In this document: in pieces, positions 1 through 9,475 of the stretch
How the letters are laid out: each line of letters begins with the position of its first letter
Position numbering within the stretch: the first letter of the stretch is position 1
NCBI GenBank assembly: GCA_910574285.1
Contig: CAJTAL010000004.1
Location: 120,779 to 184,778, forward strand
Direction: 5' to 3'
Length of the DNA stretch: 64,000 bases
Source of the DNA: Lachnospiraceae bacterium
GTDB taxonomy: Bacteria; Bacillota; Clostridia; Lachnospirales; Lachnospiraceae
The notes under the pieces: generated by a model
The model's database searches: none
What the model was told of the DNA's origin: nothing
The model's input: the letters and a program-made list of their open reading frames with translations, nothing else
Position numbers and translations under genes: made by a program

Positions 1-1
1 T

Positions 2-955
2 GACGCATATGAAGAAGAGCGGCTTGGAGGAAAGTCCTTCGGTTCTACCAAATCAGGCATCGCTCCGTTTTATTCAGATAAATATGCGAAGATCGGTTTT
101 CAGGTCAGCGAGCTTTTCGACGAGGAGCTGTTAAAGGAAAAGGCTGCAAGGATTGCAGATCAGAAGAACGTTATGCTTGAACATCTGTATCATAAACCGT
201 TGATCAAGCCGGAGGAACTGTATCATGAACTGATGGAGTATAAAGAGATGATAGAGCCGTATGTATGTGACACGTCTAGCTATCTCTATCATGCGCTGAA
301 GGAAGGAAAGGAGATTCTGCTGGAGGGTCAGCTCGGAACACTGAAAGATCCGGACCATGGAATCTATCCTATGGTGACGTCTTCTTCTACGCTGGCGGCC
401 TACGGTGCGATTGGCGCCGGTATCCCGCCTTATGAGATCAAGAAGGTGATCACCGTATGCAAAGCATACTCCAGCGCGGTTGGCGCGGGCGCTTTTGTAA
501 GCGAGATCTTCGGGGAGGAAGCGGACGAGCTGAGACGCCGGGGAGGAGACGGCGGTGAATTCGGCGCTACGACAGGCCGCCCGAGAAGGATGGGGTGGTT
601 CGACTGTGTTGCTTCCAAGTATGGCTGCAGGCTTCAGGGAACGACGGATGTTGCGTTCACTGTGCTGGATGTACTGGGATATCTGGATGAGATTCCGGTA
701 TGTGTCGGCTATGAGATTGACGGCGAAGTGACGAAGGATTTTCCGGTTACGCATCTGCTGGAGAAGGCCAAACCGGTGCTTACGAAGCTTCCGGGATGGA
801 AATGTGATATCCGGGGGATTAAGACGTACGAAGAACTTCCGGAGAATTGCCGTAAGTATGTGGAATTCGTAGAAGAGCAGATCGGATATCCTATCACTAT
901 GGTTTCAAACGGACCGGGAAGAGACGATATTATCTACAGAGGACAGAGCGTTTAG
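2..955 (+). CDS. purA: Adenylosuccinate synthase, 3' part
   Basis: This enzyme joins IMP and aspartate using GTP, the first committed step from IMP to AMP, in the cytosol. The reading frame is open from base 2, so the N-terminal part (including the GTP P-loop) lies outside the window. Recognisable family segments are EGQLGTLKDPDHG, the TSSSTLAAYG stretch and the arginine-rich GRPRRMGWFDCV loop, followed by a normal C-terminus. Family members usually read GAQGT where this one has GQLGT, so it belongs to a divergent clostridial variant. A hairpin follows about 30 bases after the stop. The identification is firm; only the missing 5' end is unknown. Confidence 0.95.
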   Translation, partial: DAYEEERLGGKSFGSTKSGIAPFYSDKYAKIGFQVSELFDEELLKEKAARIADQKNVMLEHLYHKPLIKPEELYHELMEYKEMIEPYVCDTSSYLYHALKEGKEILLEGQLGTLKDPDHGIYPMVTSSSTLAAYGAIGAGIPPYEIKKVITVCKAYSSAVGAGAFVSEIFGEEADELRRRGGDGGEFGATTGRPRRMGWFDCVASKYGCRLQGTTDVAFTVLDVLGYLDEIPVCVGYEIDGEVTKDFPVTHLLEKAKPVLTKLPGWKCDIRGIKTYEELPENCRKYVEFVEEQIGYPITMVSNGPGRDDIIYRGQSV

Positions 956-985
956 CAGGGACGCTTTGGATATATAAAGACAGGA

Positions 986-1018
986 CAGCGGCGGGACGAT
1001 GAACCCGCCGCTGCCTTA
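986..1018 (+). terminator. Rho-independent terminator after purA
   Basis: A 10-bp GC-rich stem (CAGCGGCGGG with CCCGCCGCTG) encloses an 8-base loop and is followed by a short T-rich tail. It lies between the convergent purA and DUF1847 genes and could serve both strands. Confidence 0.8.
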
Positions 1019-1060
1019 TTCTTGTAGGTATGTATGCACATGGGGCGGCTGCCGCGAGGG

Positions 1061-1693
1061 TCAGAACAGCTTCTTCTTGTAATAACTTTCCGCCGTATAG
1101 AGAGCTGCCGCCGGGTTATGGCCTAATACGCGGTCTTTGGTTACGGCGGTGGTTACCATTGCCTCGGAATATTTATAGAACAGGCTGTCATGGCCGACGC
1201 ATAAGCCGACTACGACGTTGAGGTCTGTGTGGGCGTCGTTGAGAAGCTTCGCCTGCATGATGGGATTACACATGTTAAGTCCTAGTTTCTCGTGTTCTTC
1301 CGGAATTCCTACTTCATGCTTCGGGATGCATCCCACTTTGCAGCATACGCCGTATACTTCGAATCCGTGATGGCGGAAGATCTTCGCCAGTGTCCTGGAT
1401 TCCCGGATCAATCCCACGCAGGTAGCGATCCCCAGTTTCTTAGCTCCTATACGTTTGGCATAATCCATGATCTCCTGCACCCGCGTCATCTGACAGTAGT
1501 TTTCATATTCTACACAGGCGGCGGCGACGGTGCTTTTCTTATTGTCATCTTCGGCATAACGTTCCTTTACATAATTGATATCCTCTTCTGTCACGGTCTG
1601 TGTCGTAAGGCAGAATTCGGGAAATTCTTTGTCCATGTGGTTGCAGTTTACGACTGCGCAGTCGATACAGGACAGTATCTTTTTGTTTTCCAT
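1061..1693 (-). CDS. DUF1847 putative metal-binding protein
   Basis: This is a 210-residue cytosolic protein of the DUF1847 family, whose function is not established. The N-terminus carries a cysteine cluster (CIDCAVVNC), and further conserved cysteines occur in YGVCCKVGC and GLCVGHDS; such clusters suggest metal or Fe-S binding. The start chosen is the ATG at 1693, preceded 8 bases upstream by AGGAGG; an in-frame start 18 codons further upstream has no comparable site. It is transcribed convergently with purA and divergently from asnB, so it is probably monocistronic. Family assignment is from the pattern of conserved segments; biochemical role is unknown. Confidence 0.8.
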   Translation of the reverse strand: MENKKILSCIDCAVVNCNHMDKEFPEFCLTTQTVTEEDINYVKERYAEDDNKKSTVAAACVEYENYCQMTRVQEIMDYAKRIGAKKLGIATCVGLIRESRTLAKIFRHHGFEVYGVCCKVGCIPKHEVGIPEEHEKLGLNMCNPIMQAKLLNDAHTDLNVVVGLCVGHDSLFYKYSEAMVTTAVTKDRVLGHNPAAALYTAESYYKKKLF

Positions 1694-1874
1694 AGTATTT
1701 CCTCCTGGTTTTCTTGTATATTCTCGAAATTGCTTTAACTTCTGCACTTATCATAGCATTATCTTACGTGGATAGCAAGATTTTACATTTTAGCAACATT
1801 TTCATAGGATTTTCGATACCCTTATTCGATAAGATAAGTACACTGGAATACAGACAGAAAGAGGAGCGGTAGAT

Positions 1875-3710
1875 ATGTGTGGAATCTGCGGGATAATCGG
1901 AGATACAGCAGGAAAAGAGAAAATATTGCACAGAATGATGAAAGTGATGGAACACCGGGGACCGGACGGAGAAGATATGTATACGGCAGACGGTGTGATG
2001 CTTGGCTTTCGAAGGCTTAGTATCATTGACCTGGATAAGGGTATGCAGCCTATGCTCAATGAAGACGGAGACATGGCGATGGTCTTCAACGGGGAGGTCT
2101 ATAATTATCAGATTCTAAGGGATATGCTGGTGAGGAAGGGGCATGCGTTCCAAAGTGATTCGGATTCGGAAGTACTCTTGCATGGTTATGAAGAATACCA
2201 AAGAGGAATCTTGGAAAAATTAAGAGGCATGTTCAGTTTCGCGATATGGGATGATAAGAGAAAGACGTTATTTGCGGCGAGGGATTATTTTGGTATCAAG
2301 CCGTTCTATTATACGATAGCAGACGGCGTGCTGGTCTTTGCGTCCGAGATCAAGAGTATACTGGAATATCCGGGATATCAGAAGAAGGTGAATGAGGAAG
2401 CGCTGGAGCAGTACCTTTCTTTTCAATATTCGGTGCTGCCGGAGACATTTTTCAAGGGGATCTACCGCCTGCTGCCGGGGCATTATCTGATCTATGAGAA
2501 TCAGCAGGTTAAGACGGTGCGCTATTTCAGACCGTCTCTGGAGCCAGGGGAGAGGAAAAGTCAGGCAAGGCTTACGGAGGAGGTGGAGATGGCCGTGAGA
2601 CAGTCGGTGCGCAGGCATCTGGTGAGTGACGTAGAGGTGGGAAGTTTCCTCTCAAGCGGCGTAGATTCCAGCCTGATCACGGCGCTGTCAGGGTGTGATA
2701 AGACGTTTACCGTCGGATTCGAACAGGAAGGGAAGCTTTACAATGAGGTTACATATGCGAAGGATCTTGCAGATAAGCTGGAGGTTGCGAATTATAGCAG
2801 ATTCATCGGGAAGAATGAGTTCAAAGAAGCCGTTCCGGACGTGATGTATTATCTGGACGAGCCCTCCGGCGACGCGTCGGCAGTTGCTTTGTATTTTCTC
2901 GCGCAGGAGGCTTCGAAGGAGGTGAAAGTCGTATTATCCGGGGAAGGGGCGGACGAGATATTCGGAGGTTATAACATCTATCTGGAGCCGAAGGCTCTTC
3001 GGTTTGTGGACTGGATACCGGCAGTGCTGCGCCGAAGGATGGCAGATCTGGCGCGGCGTCTTCCCAGGCATATGAAGGGCAGGAATTATCTGATCCGGGC
3101 TTCTGAGCCGTTGCAGGAGCGTTATATCGGCAATGCGTATATCTTTCATCCAAAGGAGCGCAGGCAGCTCCTGAAGCAAAGAAGCGGCAGTGCTTTGGAA
3201 CCGGCGGAGCTTTTGAAAGACGCATATGCCGGGATAAGGGAATTACCGGATTCTGATCAGATGCAGTCGCTGGATCTTCTGTACTGGCTTCCGGGGGATA
3301 TATTACAGAAGGCGGATAAGATGAGTATGGCGCATTCTCTGGAGTTGAGGGTACCTTTCCTTGACCGGGATGTGTTCCAGGTGGCAAGAAGGATTCCGCA
3401 TGCGGTGAAGACAAAGAATTATACGACCAAATATATTCTGCGCAAGGCGGCAAAGGCATACCTTCCGAAGGAGGTCGCCGGGAAGAAGAAGCTGGGCTTC
3501 CCCATCCCCATACGGAACTGGATCAGGGAGGAAGACTGGTATCGTCAGATCAGGGAAGTGTTTACGGGAGAGACGGCATCTATGTTCTTTCATACGGAAT
3601 ATCTGATTCGGCTGCTTGACGGGCATAAATATGGAAAAGAAGATTACAGCAGGAAGATATGGACGGTATATGCATTTCTCATATGGCATCAGGTGTATTT
3701 TGGAGTATAA
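1875..3710 (+). CDS. asnB: Asparagine synthase (glutamine-hydrolysing)
   Basis: AsnB converts aspartate, glutamine and ATP to asparagine, glutamate and AMP. At 611 residues it has the usual length. The N-terminal class II glutaminase domain starts MCGICG, with Cys2 as the nucleophile after Met removal, and includes the HRGPDG loop near residue 30. The C-terminal synthetase domain has the PP-loop FLSSGVDSSL near residue 255 and the SGEGADEIFGGY segment near 355. A ribosome site (AGAGGAG) precedes the ATG. The two-component genes start 37 bases downstream in the same direction, so read-through is possible, but no functional tie is evident. Confidence 0.95.
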   Translation: MCGICGIIGDTAGKEKILHRMMKVMEHRGPDGEDMYTADGVMLGFRRLSIIDLDKGMQPMLNEDGDMAMVFNGEVYNYQILRDMLVRKGHAFQSDSDSEVLLHGYEEYQRGILEKLRGMFSFAIWDDKRKTLFAARDYFGIKPFYYTIADGVLVFASEIKSILEYPGYQKKVNEEALEQYLSFQYSVLPETFFKGIYRLLPGHYLIYENQQVKTVRYFRPSLEPGERKSQARLTEEVEMAVRQSVRRHLVSDVEVGSFLSSGVDSSLITALSGCDKTFTVGFEQEGKLYNEVTYAKDLADKLEVANYSRFIGKNEFKEAVPDVMYYLDEPSGDASAVALYFLAQEASKEVKVVLSGEGADEIFGGYNIYLEPKALRFVDWIPAVLRRRMADLARRLPRHMKGRNYLIRASEPLQERYIGNAYIFHPKERRQLLKQRSGSALEPAELLKDAYAGIRELPDSDQMQSLDLLYWLPGDILQKADKMSMAHSLELRVPFLDRDVFQVARRIPHAVKTKNYTTKYILRKAAKAYLPKEVAGKKKLGFPIPIRNWIREEDWYRQIREVFTGETASMFFHTEYLIRLLDGHKYGKEDYSRKIWTVYAFLIWHQVYFGV

Positions 3711-3747
3711 TAGCTAAAAGATGTGTTTAAGAAAGGAGTATGCCGGG

Positions 3748-4440
3748 ATGGAGACGGATCAGATCAGGATACTTGTGATAGAAGATGAGAAGCCGATAGC
3801 GGATATTCTGGAATATGGATTCCGAAAAGAACATTTTCAGGTGAGGAGTGCGTATACAGGGGTGGATGGATTAAAAGCGGCGGCGGATTTCGACCCTCAT
3901 CTGGTGATATTGGATTGGATGCTTCCGGACTTAAGCGGGGTAGATGTGTGCAGGATGCTGACGGAACAATATAATATTCCGATTGTTATGCTGACTGCCA
4001 GAGGAAGTATAGATGATAAAGTCTATGGCCTGGAGTCCGGGGCGGACGATTACATCACGAAACCCTTTGATCTGAGGGAGGTGATTGTGCGGGTTAAGAC
4101 AATCCTTCGGAGATTCAAAAAAAGTGTAAATATTCAGACGGAAGGGCAGGAACTCTATGTAAAGGACATTGTAATCTCCGAGAAGGAACGGACGGTATGT
4201 CAGTGCGGCGGGTATGTTGAGCTGACGCCGAAGGAATTCGACCTTCTGGTCTGGCTGGTGAGGAATCCAAGACAGGTGTTTACCAGAAGCCATCTGTTGG
4301 ATGAGATCTGGGGATATGATTTTATGGGAGATACCAGAACGGTGGATATTCATATCCAGCGTCTGCGTAAGAAGCTTAGTCTGGGAGAAAACATTGTGAC
4401 AGTATTTGGTGTGGGGTATAAGTATGTGCCGGAAGAGTAG
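3748..4440 (+). CDS. OmpR-family response regulator
   Basis: This 230-residue DNA-binding response regulator has an N-terminal receiver domain (acidic pair in VIEDEKP, phospho-acceptor Asp in VILDWMLPD, Thr in VMLTARG, Lys in YITKPFD) and a C-terminal winged helix (ELTPKEFDLL, then RTVDIHIQRLRKKL). The ATG at 3748 is chosen because GAAAGGAG lies 9 bases upstream; the ATG at 3721 has no ribosome site and would add nine non-family residues. The gene overlaps the following kinase gene by 17 bases, which indicates translational coupling with its partner. The target genes are not evident from sequence; the lipoprotein downstream is a plausible member of the regulon. Confidence 0.92.
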   Translation: METDQIRILVIEDEKPIADILEYGFRKEHFQVRSAYTGVDGLKAAADFDPHLVILDWMLPDLSGVDVCRMLTEQYNIPIVMLTARGSIDDKVYGLESGADDYITKPFDLREVIVRVKTILRRFKKSVNIQTEGQELYVKDIVISEKERTVCQCGGYVELTPKEFDLLVWLVRNPRQVFTRSHLLDEIWGYDFMGDTRTVDIHIQRLRKKLSLGENIVTVFGVGYKYVPEE

Positions 4441-5935
4441 GTTTTTTCACAGAATATTGTTTAAGATGAGTGTCTGGGTATTTCTGTTGGGATTTGTGAG
4501 CGTCCTGATTGTCACATATATTGTAAAGGCACAGATGCGGCAGAATATAGAGAAGCAGATTACGGAAGAGATGAATAGTATACAGAGTAACTGTGAACTG
4601 TATGTCAGGCAAATTCTGCTGATCAACAGTGCGTCTATCAGCGAAACCGGCTTTGAACAGTGTGCATATGAAATTGAACAGCAGTTAAAGAGGGCAGGGT
4701 ATACGGATATAGCCCTTTATACTATGGACGGACGTCTCTTAAGAAGCAGTAAACTGCAGCGATTTTCAGGTGAAAACAGACGGAAGGATTTCCAGTTTGC
4801 CAGAAAACTGCGGAGTGCATTTACCCTTCGTTATAAGAAGCAAAATTACTGTGACGTGTATTTTTCCATGCCGGTTCAGGTCATGGGGCAGCAGGTTGGG
4901 ATCCTTAGTTATTATCAGGATTACTCGGCGTTATACAAGAGAGAATGGGAGACTATCGGGGGTATGCTGAGGGTTATGGTAATGGCTTTTGGGATTATCT
5001 ATCTGATGATCTGGTTTATGATCCGGCGTATGATCCGGCCGGTCCAGCAGCTTGGGAGGATATCGGAAGACATCTCGGATCATCTGAAAGACGGACAGTT
5101 TGACAGTAATATGCTGGAGAAACTGGGGGATGTCAAGAGGAAAGACGAGATAGGGGAATTGTCGCGGAATTATATGCAGATGGTCAGTGTGATAAAGGAA
5201 CAGTTTGAGAAGATTCAGGAGGACAGGGATCATATTCTTCATCTGTGGAACAGCCGTCAGGAATTCTATAATAATGTTACACATGAATTGAAGACGCCTC
5301 TTACAACGATCTCAGGATATGCGCAGCTGCTTGAGGAGAATGGGCTTGGAGATGAAGAATTGTTCTATAACGGAATCGAACATATTCTGCAGGAAAGTAC
5401 CAGACTGCACCGTATGGTGATTCAGCTTCTGGAGATGCAGGACAAGGGGCGTTATATAAGAATGGGACAAGTTGACGCTGCCGTTGTGTTAAGAAGTGTG
5501 ACAGACGCAATGCAGACGAAGGCGAAGCGGTATAAGAATTGTCTGATACTTGATGTTAAGCAGGGAGATTATCTGGTAGAAGGGCAGGAAGACAGGATCC
5601 GCCAGGTGTTGATTAATCTGATTGATAATGGAATAAAGTATGGAAGGATCGGGGGGAATATCCGGATCCGGCTTGCGAAGGAGGACGGTGCAGTACAGAT
5701 TACCGTAGAGAACCAGGGAGAGGGAATGGACAAAGAAGAATTAAGCCATATCTTTGAACCTTTTTACAGGGCAGATAAAGATCGTTCCAGGGAAATGGGC
5801 AGTTCCGGACTTGGACTTTCGATCTCGAAGAAGATCATGGAAGAACATGGCGGGACGATTCAGGCAGAAAGCGAACCGGGAGGTTATACGATTTTTCGGG
5901 TGTGCTTTCCGGCAGCAGGGGAGCGTCGGGATTAA
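4424..5935 (+). CDS. Membrane sensor histidine kinase
   Basis: This is the cognate kinase of the preceding regulator. Two membrane segments (about residues 12-32 and 180-200) flank an extracellular sensor region; a HAMP-like linker follows, then the His box VTHELKTPLTTISGYAQLL, the N box INLIDNGIKYG and the G2 box SSGLGLSI. The G1 box reads VENQGEGM, with Asn where Asp is usual, a substitution that may affect ATP handling. The ATG at 4424 is preferred over upstream GTG/TTG codons at 4409 and 4406. It overlaps the regulator gene by 17 bases. The signal sensed is unknown. Confidence 0.9.
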   Translation: MCRKSRFFHRILFKMSVWVFLLGFVSVLIVTYIVKAQMRQNIEKQITEEMNSIQSNCELYVRQILLINSASISETGFEQCAYEIEQQLKRAGYTDIALYTMDGRLLRSSKLQRFSGENRRKDFQFARKLRSAFTLRYKKQNYCDVYFSMPVQVMGQQVGILSYYQDYSALYKREWETIGGMLRVMVMAFGIIYLMIWFMIRRMIRPVQQLGRISEDISDHLKDGQFDSNMLEKLGDVKRKDEIGELSRNYMQMVSVIKEQFEKIQEDRDHILHLWNSRQEFYNNVTHELKTPLTTISGYAQLLEENGLGDEELFYNGIEHILQESTRLHRMVIQLLEMQDKGRYIRMGQVDAAVVLRSVTDAMQTKAKRYKNCLILDVKQGDYLVEGQEDRIRQVLINLIDNGIKYGRIGGNIRIRLAKEDGAVQITVENQGEGMDKEELSHIFEPFYRADKDRSREMGSSGLGLSISKKIMEEHGGTIQAESEPGGYTIFRVCFPAAGERRD

Positions 5936-5998
5936 AGATGCGGCAATGAAGATGATTGGTCAGGGGCATATTGTCCAGCAGAAGGATGGAGAGCAGAG

Positions 5999-7240
5999 AT
6001 GAATAGAGAAAGCAAGAAAATCAGGAACAAAAGGATTCGCTGTGCAGGCGCGGCTTGTATGCTGATCGTCATATTGCTATGCGGGTGTGAGGAGCAGGAA
6101 ATCACAAAGACAGTTCCTCTTTCCAATGAGACGGAAGAAGAGGCCGAAGGAATCGATGTAAAAAATATTCAGGAATATATTTATGAAGGAAACGTTATAG
6201 ATATTACTTGGTCGGAGGAGGCAGCAGGGAAGTTATGTCTGATCAAGGGTTTGGAGAACAGAGGCATACTCCAGTGGGTTGACGTATATCAGAAGACGGT
6301 GTCCGAGGAGATCGTCTTTGAAGAGAGTATGATTGGTTATGTCAAGACTGCGCCGGGGGGAAGATTTATCGCATATGAGCATGAGGCGGAGGAATTCAGG
6401 GAACTAATCGTATATGAGGTGGAATCCGGCGAGAAAGAAGCGGTCATGACATGGAACGATTGGTCGACGATCTATAGGATGGAATGGAGCGACGACGGCT
6501 CGAAGCTTCTGGTATGGACGGATATAGAAGAGTCCGGAGAAAATCAGGATATCGGCGGGGAACGTATCATGTATTGTTATGATATGGAAAGTGAGGAAAA
6601 GCTGAGCAGTCAGGTACGTATTCCGGTTAACGGAAAGATGTGGAGAGGTATGTATCCGAATGAGGATGCCTCCAGAGTGTTTATAGATGAAGAGTATTAC
6701 ACGGAAGAATATGACTGGGGAGAAGAGAATACAGAGTTTGAAAATGAAGAGCTGGAAGGAGACGGAGAAGATTATATCAGTGAGCTTAAAGCGAAGGAGA
6801 AGAACTGGCTGGTTGATATGGAGACAAAGGAAGTAAGGGAAGTGGATATTGTCAGGACGAATATAGGAATACCGATTAAATACACGAAGCGCGGACTTTT
6901 CGGTATAGATGAGGGCAAATTATGGCTTGCACGGGAGCCGTTAGGACAGGTGTCCGGAAAACGGCTGCTGGAGACAAAGGAAGAAGATGTCTGCATCTGT
7001 GAGAACGGAGACCATATATTTCTGATCGAGAAGGAAGAAGGTACGGGTTATCTTCAGGTGACGGGTATTCTTCTGGAAGACGGAGAGATAAAGGAATATC
7101 AAGTCCTGTATAAAGGAGTGGACGGGAATTTTGAAATGCCTTTTTTCAAAACGTTTATCGGGAAGGATGATCACGAGCTTGTGATATGCAGTATTGAACA
7201 TGACTTATGGCATATGAATATGAAGGTATTGGAGTACTGA
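5999..7240 (+). CDS. Predicted propeller-like lipoprotein
   Basis: This 413-residue protein begins with a basic segment, a hydrophobic stretch and the lipobox-like LLCGC, so it should be a lipoprotein tethered to the outer face of the membrane. The body contains motifs such as GRFIAYEHE and WSDDGSKLLVW that resemble blades of TolB/WD40-type beta-propellers, and a very acidic loop near residues 240-260. It lies 63 bases after the kinase gene and in the same direction, so it is probably part of the same transcript and could be an accessory sensor or target of that two-component system. No catalytic motif was recognised; function is unknown. Confidence 0.75.
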   Translation: MNRESKKIRNKRIRCAGAACMLIVILLCGCEEQEITKTVPLSNETEEEAEGIDVKNIQEYIYEGNVIDITWSEEAAGKLCLIKGLENRGILQWVDVYQKTVSEEIVFEESMIGYVKTAPGGRFIAYEHEAEEFRELIVYEVESGEKEAVMTWNDWSTIYRMEWSDDGSKLLVWTDIEESGENQDIGGERIMYCYDMESEEKLSSQVRIPVNGKMWRGMYPNEDASRVFIDEEYYTEEYDWGEENTEFENEELEGDGEDYISELKAKEKNWLVDMETKEVREVDIVRTNIGIPIKYTKRGLFGIDEGKLWLAREPLGQVSGKRLLETKEEDVCICENGDHIFLIEKEEGTGYLQVTGILLEDGEIKEYQVLYKGVDGNFEMPFFKTFIGKDDHELVICSIEHDLWHMNMKVLEY

Positions 7241-7464
7241 AATAACCGGATAATAAGCTTTCTTTTTCCTTAAGAAATACCTAACCTTTCTTTTAGAAAT
7301 CAGCCACAGTAAGGACACATTTGTCCTGTATTCTGTTTACAGAAGCAATAAACAGGTATATTACCATAGACGGCGCCATATAATAATAGTACTGAATTTT
7401 ACCGTAGAAAGGGGTTTGGACTATAGAAAGGGGTTCGGGAATATGCAGGGACAGGAGGTATGAT
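7241..7464 (+). promoter_or_regulatory. Intergenic region with small hairpins and a -10 element
   Basis: This gap holds no convincing long gene. Two short inverted repeats lie near 7313-7356 (AGGACA/TGTCCT and CTGTTTA/TAAACAG), followed by a TATAAT at about 7380 that could be the -10 element for the small gene at 7465. No clear -35 element was found. Confidence 0.35.
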
Positions 7465-7620
7465 ATGCAGCAGAAAAAAGAAGCAGGACACACAGAAGTG
7501 ATTTCAATAGAAGAATATCTGATAAGGAGAAAAAAAGCCAGAGACATGGATACAAGCCAGAGAAGGGGGAGAATTCCCGAAGAGAATCACACGCTGGTTC
7601 TGGCGGAACTTTATATGTAA
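7465..7620 (+). CDS. Small hypothetical protein, 51 aa
   Basis: This 51-codon gene starts at an ATG placed 6 bases after a perfect AGGAGG and ends seven bases before a strong terminator hairpin. The product is hydrophilic and highly charged (many Lys, Arg and Glu), begins MQQKKEAGHTEV and has no membrane segment or cysteine. The ribosome site, in-frame stop and adjacent terminator argue for a real gene. No family is recognised. It stands alone between the lipoprotein gene and the 83-bp dispersed repeat. Confidence 0.6.
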   Translation: MQQKKEAGHTEVISIEEYLIRRKKARDMDTSQRRGRIPEENHTLVLAELYM

Positions 7621-7626
7621 GAAAAG

Positions 7627-7666
7627 AGGCTGATGCAGAATGCGGGGATTCTGCATCAGCCTTTTT
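7627..7666 (+). terminator. Rho-independent terminator
   Basis: A perfect 15-bp stem (AGGCTGATGCAGAAT with its complement) and a short loop are followed by five T residues. It terminates the 51-aa gene and directly abuts the dispersed repeat at 7668. Confidence 0.92.
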
Positions 7667-7667
7667 A

Positions 7668-7750
7668 TGCGCAGCCCTGTGCAGAAGAAGTATGCCGCTA
7701 AGGCGGCGCACGGGGCGCGCGGCGAGCAGGGAAAAGTCTTCCTTACTCGA
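7668..7750 (+). repeat. 83-bp dispersed structured repeat, copy A
   Basis: This stretch matches 51702..51784 at 78 of 83 positions with no gaps. It contains a GTGC...GCAC stem around a GCCGC-TAA-GGCGGC hairpin, and ends in a second hairpin with GAGCAGGGAA opposite TTCCTTACTC. In this copy the second stem has one A.C mismatch and one G.T pair. Both copies begin within two bases of the T-run of an intrinsic terminator and have the same orientation to it. It may be a REP-like element or a small RNA; it is too short for an insertion sequence. Confidence 0.8.
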
Positions 7751-7752
7751 TA

Positions 7753-8037
7753 TTATGACGGCGGTTCCTCGCGGGAGCTGCCGGATGGTTGGTTTCCGTC
7801 GTTGTCCGGCCCGTACTTTGTCCTGGTAATCCGGTATACAAGTGTATACGCATAGAGCAGTACAGGCAGAATCATCGTGCAGGCAATGGAAGCTTTCAGA
7901 AGTCCCTGAGAGGCAGAATGGTCGATGAATGCGAAGAGAAGGGCGGCGGCGTACATTCCGAAGAGGAAGACGGCGCCGGCAAGAGCCAGAATTCGTTTGA
8001 TTTTATCATATTTTGTATTTTTCGTTGAATTTTTCAT
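7753..8037 (-). CDS. Small two-helix membrane protein
   Basis: A 94-residue product with a basic N-terminus ([15 protein letters not shown]), two hydrophobic helices (about residues 16-36 and 48-68) and a polar C-terminal tail, so probably an integral membrane protein with both ends inside. The ATG at 8037 is preferred because AAAGGA sits about 9 bases upstream; an ATG three codons earlier overlaps that site. It is transcribed towards the dispersed repeat and divergently from the SEC-C gene. No family is recognised and no function is claimed. Confidence 0.65.
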   Translation of the reverse strand: MKNSTKNTKYDKIKRILALAGAVFLFGMYAAALLFAFIDHSASQGLLKASIACTMILPVLLYAYTLVYRITRTKYGPDNDGNQPSGSSREEPPS

Positions 8038-8139
8038 GAGAATCATCCTTTACATCTTACTAAGACTTTAGTATATTATATAAGTGGCAAGAAAAAATTG
8101 CAAACAAATATTAAAACAAATACAAAAGGAGTATTACCT

Positions 8140-8646
8140 ATGAGCCGTACATTATTAGATCAATGGAAAGAGATTGCTTATGATGAGAAAGCGGATAAAG
8201 GGCAGCTGCAGAAATTCTGGAGTACTTATTTCCAGATAGAGAAGGAGATCTACGAGCAGCTTCTGGAGAATCCGGAGGAAGAGGTGAAAGGAAGCGTAAA
8301 GGAACTGGCAGAAAAATATGGCCAGGAAGTCCTGACTATGGTTGGCTTCTTAGACGGTATCAACGAGAGTCTGAAAGAAGAGAACCCGATTGAGACGATG
8401 GATGAGGATACGGTTGTAAGCCTGGCATTTGACAAGGAGAAGTTGTATAAGAACATGGTGGCCGCTAAAGCTGACTGGCTTTATGAACTGCCTCAGTGGA
8501 AAGAGATCTATCCGGAAGAAGAGCTTAAGAGGCTCTATAAAGAACAGAAGGAATCAGGAACGATCCGCAAGGGGAAGAAGGTCGGACGTAACGATCCGTG
8601 TCCGTGCGGGTCCGGCAAGAAATATAAGAAATGCTGTGGCAGATAA
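8140..8646 (+). CDS. SEC-C motif protein
   Basis: This 168-residue cytosolic protein is mostly helical and acidic, and ends in a SEC-C zinc-binding motif ([18 protein letters not shown]), like the one at the SecA C-terminus that contacts SecB or ribosomes. The ATG at 8140 follows AAAGGAG by 8 bases and is preferred over an upstream in-frame codon at 8098. Its stop lies inside the following DUF218 gene (16-base overlap), so the two are translationally coupled. A second SEC-C protein, the J-like protein at 41489, occurs in this window. The specific role is unknown. Confidence 0.82.
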   Translation: MSRTLLDQWKEIAYDEKADKGQLQKFWSTYFQIEKEIYEQLLENPEEEVKGSVKELAEKYGQEVLTMVGFLDGINESLKEENPIETMDEDTVVSLAFDKEKLYKNMVAAKADWLYELPQWKEIYPEEELKRLYKEQKESGTIRKGKKVGRNDPCPCGSGKKYKKCCGR

Positions 8647-9383
8647 TCTTGCTTCTTGGCGGTATTCTGTGTCTGCTGTACTATGCACTGCTGTGCGCGG
8701 CTTTGAAGAAGTGGGATTCTACGTTCTCAAGGTTCTGGCTGTTTGGCGGTATTCTGTGTCTGCTTTTCTGGCGTATATATGCGGCAGAAGCAGCAATATT
8801 ACAATCGTACGGGAGGCTGTTTGCAGGAGTTGCGGCAGGTGCGGCAGCAATATTTGTGCTGACGGAGCTTTTGATTGTCAGAGGAATGTTTGCAGGAAAG
8901 AGCGGGGTATACCCGTATCTCATCGTGCTGGGGGCACAGGTGGATGGAAGACGGATTACAGATTCGCTTAAGCGAAGGCTTGACCGGGCAGAGATGTATC
9001 TGAAAGAACACGTGGAGACGGTAGTCATAGTGTCCGGAGGAAGGGGCGATCAGGAAGAGATCCCGGAAGCCGAAGCGATGGAGAAGTATTTGCTGGAGAA
9101 AGGAATAGAAGGAAAGAGGATCCTTAAGGAAAACCGTTCCCGGACGACGAAAGAGAACCTGATCTTCTCGAAAGTCTACATAGAGGATATGGATTGTCCG
9201 GTAGGAATCGTTTCCAACAGTTTTCATCTGTACCGCGCTGTCTGCTATGCCAGAAAGACGGGATATATAAAGCCCTGCCCGCTGGCTGCAGATTGTCATC
9301 CGCTGCTTTTGCCTAACTATATGGTCCGTGAATTCTTTGCTGTGTGGAAAATGTGGCTGACGTACACTTGGAAAAGTAATTGA
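8631..9383 (+). CDS. YdcF/SanA-type DUF218 membrane protein
   Basis: A 250-residue protein with three hydrophobic N-terminal helices (about residues 2-25, 36-55 and 63-85) followed by a DUF218 domain: [33 protein letters not shown], and [11 protein letters not shown], all diagnostic of the YdcF/SanA/ElyC family. Members are linked to envelope and cell-wall precursor homeostasis, but the reaction is not settled. The ATG lies within the end of the SEC-C gene, giving translational coupling. The domain most likely faces the cytosol or outer surface close to the membrane. Confidence 0.87.
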   Translation: MLWQIILLLGGILCLLYYALLCAALKKWDSTFSRFWLFGGILCLLFWRIYAAEAAILQSYGRLFAGVAAGAAAIFVLTELLIVRGMFAGKSGVYPYLIVLGAQVDGRRITDSLKRRLDRAEMYLKEHVETVVIVSGGRGDQEEIPEAEAMEKYLLEKGIEGKRILKENRSRTTKENLIFSKVYIEDMDCPVGIVSNSFHLYRAVCYARKTGYIKPCPLAADCHPLLLPNYMVREFFAVWKMWLTYTWKSN

Positions 9384-9475
9384 TATTGTTAAAAATTATG
9401 TAAAAAGCTGAGTAAGACCAGAAAGAAAAGGGCATAATATACCATGATATTTTTGAAGATTTAGGAGGTAAGATT

